Shown: positions 62,796 to 64,000 of the stretch, piece after piece
Numbering within the stretch: the first letter of the stretch is position 1
Layout of the letters: each line of letters starts with the position of its first letter
Source of the DNA: Oryzomicrobium sp.
Lineage (GTDB): Bacteria; Pseudomonadota; Gammaproteobacteria; Burkholderiales; Rhodocyclaceae
NCBI RefSeq assembly: GCF_021287045.1
Contig: NZ_JAJTBG010000004.1
Location: forward strand, 186,001-250,000
Length of the DNA stretch: 64,000 bases
Direction of reading: 5' to 3'
The notes under the pieces: model-generated
What the model saw: the letters and a program-made list of their open reading frames with translations, nothing else
Told to the model about the DNA's origin: nothing
Databases searched by the model: none
Made by a program: the position numbers and the translations under genes

Positions 62796-63875
62796 ATGAG
62801 CGCAGAACAACCCCTCCCCTCCCCTCTGGCTTCCCTGTTCGCCCGGCTCGACGCCGCCGGCGCCTGCCGCCCTGAGGCTGGCCGCGCGGTGAGCGATTTC
62901 GGCGACGCCCGGGCCGAGGCCGCTGCCGTCGCGGACGCCGCCGGCACCGTGGTCGCGCCCCTGACCCACCTGGCGGTGCTCGATGCCAGCGGCGCCGATG
63001 CCGCAAGCTTCCTGCACAACCAGATGACCAACGACATCAACCACCTGGCGCCGGACCAGTGGCTGCGGGCGGCCTGGTGCTCGGCCAAGGGGCGCATGTA
63101 CACCACCTTCGCCATCTGGCGCGGCGCCGACGCGGGCACCTACCGGCTGCGCTTTTCTGCCGACCAGATGGCCTTCATCAAGAAACGCCTGACCATGTTC
63201 GTGCTGCGCGCCAAGGTGATCCTGGCCGACCGCAGCGACGACGTGGCCGTGTTCGGCCTGGCCGGTGCCCGTGCCGCCGAGCTGGTGGCCGGCCTGGGCC
63301 TGGCCGTGCCCGAGCTGGGCAAGACCGCCGCCGGCGCCGTCGGCGAGGTACTGCGCATCGACGCTGCCCGCTTCGAGCTGGCAGTGCCGGCCGACCAGGC
63401 CGCCGCCACCTGGGACCGGCTTGCCGCCGTGGCCCGTCCGGTGGGTGCCCGGGCCTGGCACCTGCTCGACGTGCGCGCCGGGGTGCCCCACCTGTCCGCC
63501 GCCACCCAGGAGGCTTTCGTGCCCCAGATGGCCAACTTCGAGCGCATCGGCGGCGTGTCCTTCCACAAGGGCTGCTACCCGGGCCAGGAAATCGTCGCCC
63601 GCACCCAATACCTGGGCAAGGTCAAGCGCCACATGTACCAAGCCACCGCCGCCGCGGACCTGGCCCCCGGGGCCGAGCTGTTCTCGTCCGCCCTGCCCGA
63701 CCAGTCCTGCGGCCAGGTGGTGATTTCCGCCCCGTCGCCGGCGGGGGGCTTCGAAGTGCTGGCGGTGATCCAGGAAAACGCCCTGGACGCCTCGATTCAC
63801 AGCAGCGGCGAGGCGCCGGTCGAACTGGCGGCACCCCGCCTGCCCGCCTACATGAGCGAAGCTCCGGCGGCCTGA
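62796..63875 (+). CDS. ygfZ: YgfZ/GcvT-like folate-binding protein (Fe-S cluster maturation)
   Basis: A 359-residue protein with a GcvT-like fold, required with folate for activity of some iron-sulfur enzymes such as MiaB. FLHNQMTNDINHL is the N-terminal signature and KGCYPGQEIVARTQYLGKVKR carries the invariant C260. It starts at ATG 62796 with CGGAG upstream. It is divergent from mltG over 157 bases and 4 bases ahead of the NRDE gene. Confidence 0.95.
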   Translation: MSAEQPLPSPLASLFARLDAAGACRPEAGRAVSDFGDARAEAAAVADAAGTVVAPLTHLAVLDASGADAASFLHNQMTNDINHLAPDQWLRAAWCSAKGRMYTTFAIWRGADAGTYRLRFSADQMAFIKKRLTMFVLRAKVILADRSDDVAVFGLAGARAAELVAGLGLAVPELGKTAAGAVGEVLRIDAARFELAVPADQAAATWDRLAAVARPVGARAWHLLDVRAGVPHLSAATQEAFVPQMANFERIGGVSFHKGCYPGQEIVARTQYLGKVKRHMYQATAAADLAPGAELFSSALPDQSCGQVVISAPSPAGGFEVLAVIQENALDASIHSSGEAPVELAAPRLPAYMSEAPAA

Positions 63876-63879
63876 ACCC

Positions 63880-64000
63880 ATGTGCCTGATCGTCGTCGCC
63901 TGGCAGGTGCATCCGGACTACCCCCTGGCGGTGGCCGCCAACCGGGACGAGTGGTACGCCCGGCCCACGGCCCCGGCGGCCCCCTGGAGCGATGCGCCCG
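63880..64000 (+). CDS. NRDE-family (TANGO2-like) protein, partial
   Basis: The first 40 codons of a gene cut by the right edge. MCLIVVAWQVHPDYPLAVAA followed by NRDEWYARPT is the hallmark start of the NRDE/TANGO2 family, whose eukaryotic members have been linked to haem and lipid handling. Its bacterial role is not settled. It begins 4 bases after ygfZ and is probably co-transcribed. Confidence 0.88.
   Translation, partial: MCLIVVAWQVHPDYPLAVAANRDEWYARPTAPAAPWSDAP

Overview
The window is a high-GC, gene-dense chromosomal segment of a betaproteobacterium, most likely from the Rhodocyclales (an Azospira- or Dechlorosoma-like organism). The evidence is the uninterrupted rpsB-tsf-pyrH-frr-uppS-cdsA-dxr-rseP-bamA-skp-lpxD-fabZ-lpxA-lpxB-rnhB order, the smpB/ratA/ratB/guaB/guaA neighbourhood, the mltG-tmk-holB-pilZ-tatD order, and codon usage. 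The genus is an inference; no rRNA, tRNA, CRISPR array, insertion sequence or integrase was seen.

Layout. 1-5070 is an iron-uptake block on the minus strand: a TonB-dependent siderophore receptor, a PiuC-type hydroxylase, a PepSY membrane protein cut by the window edge, and an FMN-dependent 2-hydroxyacid dehydrogenase. Two Fur-box-like sites lie upstream of the receptor and the dehydrogenase. 5285-8743 holds glnD and map (minus). 9161-24355 is the long plus-strand housekeeping run for translation elongation, UMP kinase, ribosome recycling, isoprenoid, phospholipid, outer-membrane protein and lipid A synthesis. 24447-36875 is a lactate and gluconeogenesis region: ppsR, L-lactate permease, a Dld-II-like D-lactate dehydrogenase, lutB-lutC-lutA, a divergent LldR-type regulator with two matching palindromes, then ppsA and a short NfeD-like membrane protein. 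37104-42247 holds smpB, ratA, ratB, a DUF4124 protein, guaB and guaA. 42342-47585 is more accessory: two receiver-domain signalling proteins, an orphan ClpP-like serine protease, and a small secreted helical protein in AT-richer DNA. 47784-53202 is a four-gene operon (class III CoA-transferase, TRAP solute-binding protein, two CoA-ester lyases) with a divergent LysR regulator. 53361-57698 is a sulfur encapsulin cluster: rhodanese, serine O-acetyltransferase, family 2A (SrpI-type) encapsulin shell, and a cysteine desulfurase with a long disordered N-terminal domain expected to target it into the shell. 57796-64000 returns to housekeeping: ankyrin protein, tatD, pilZ, holB, tmk, mltG, ygfZ and the start of an NRDE-family gene.

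How the genes fit together. Lactate enters through LldP, is oxidised to pyruvate by LutABC (L) and the Dld-like enzyme (D), and pyruvate is raised to PEP by PpsA under control of PpsR, so carbon source and gluconeogenic valve are encoded side by side. The CoA-transferase operon probably activates and cleaves a C4/C5 hydroxy-dicarboxylate. The most distinctive system is the encapsulin cluster. All its parts are visible: substrate supply (serine O-acetyltransferase for cysteine synthesis), desulfurase cargo, shell and a sulfur-accepting rhodanese. In addition, a 14-codon ORF with tandem Cys codons lies directly ahead of the shell gene and may be a cysteine-sensing leader peptide.
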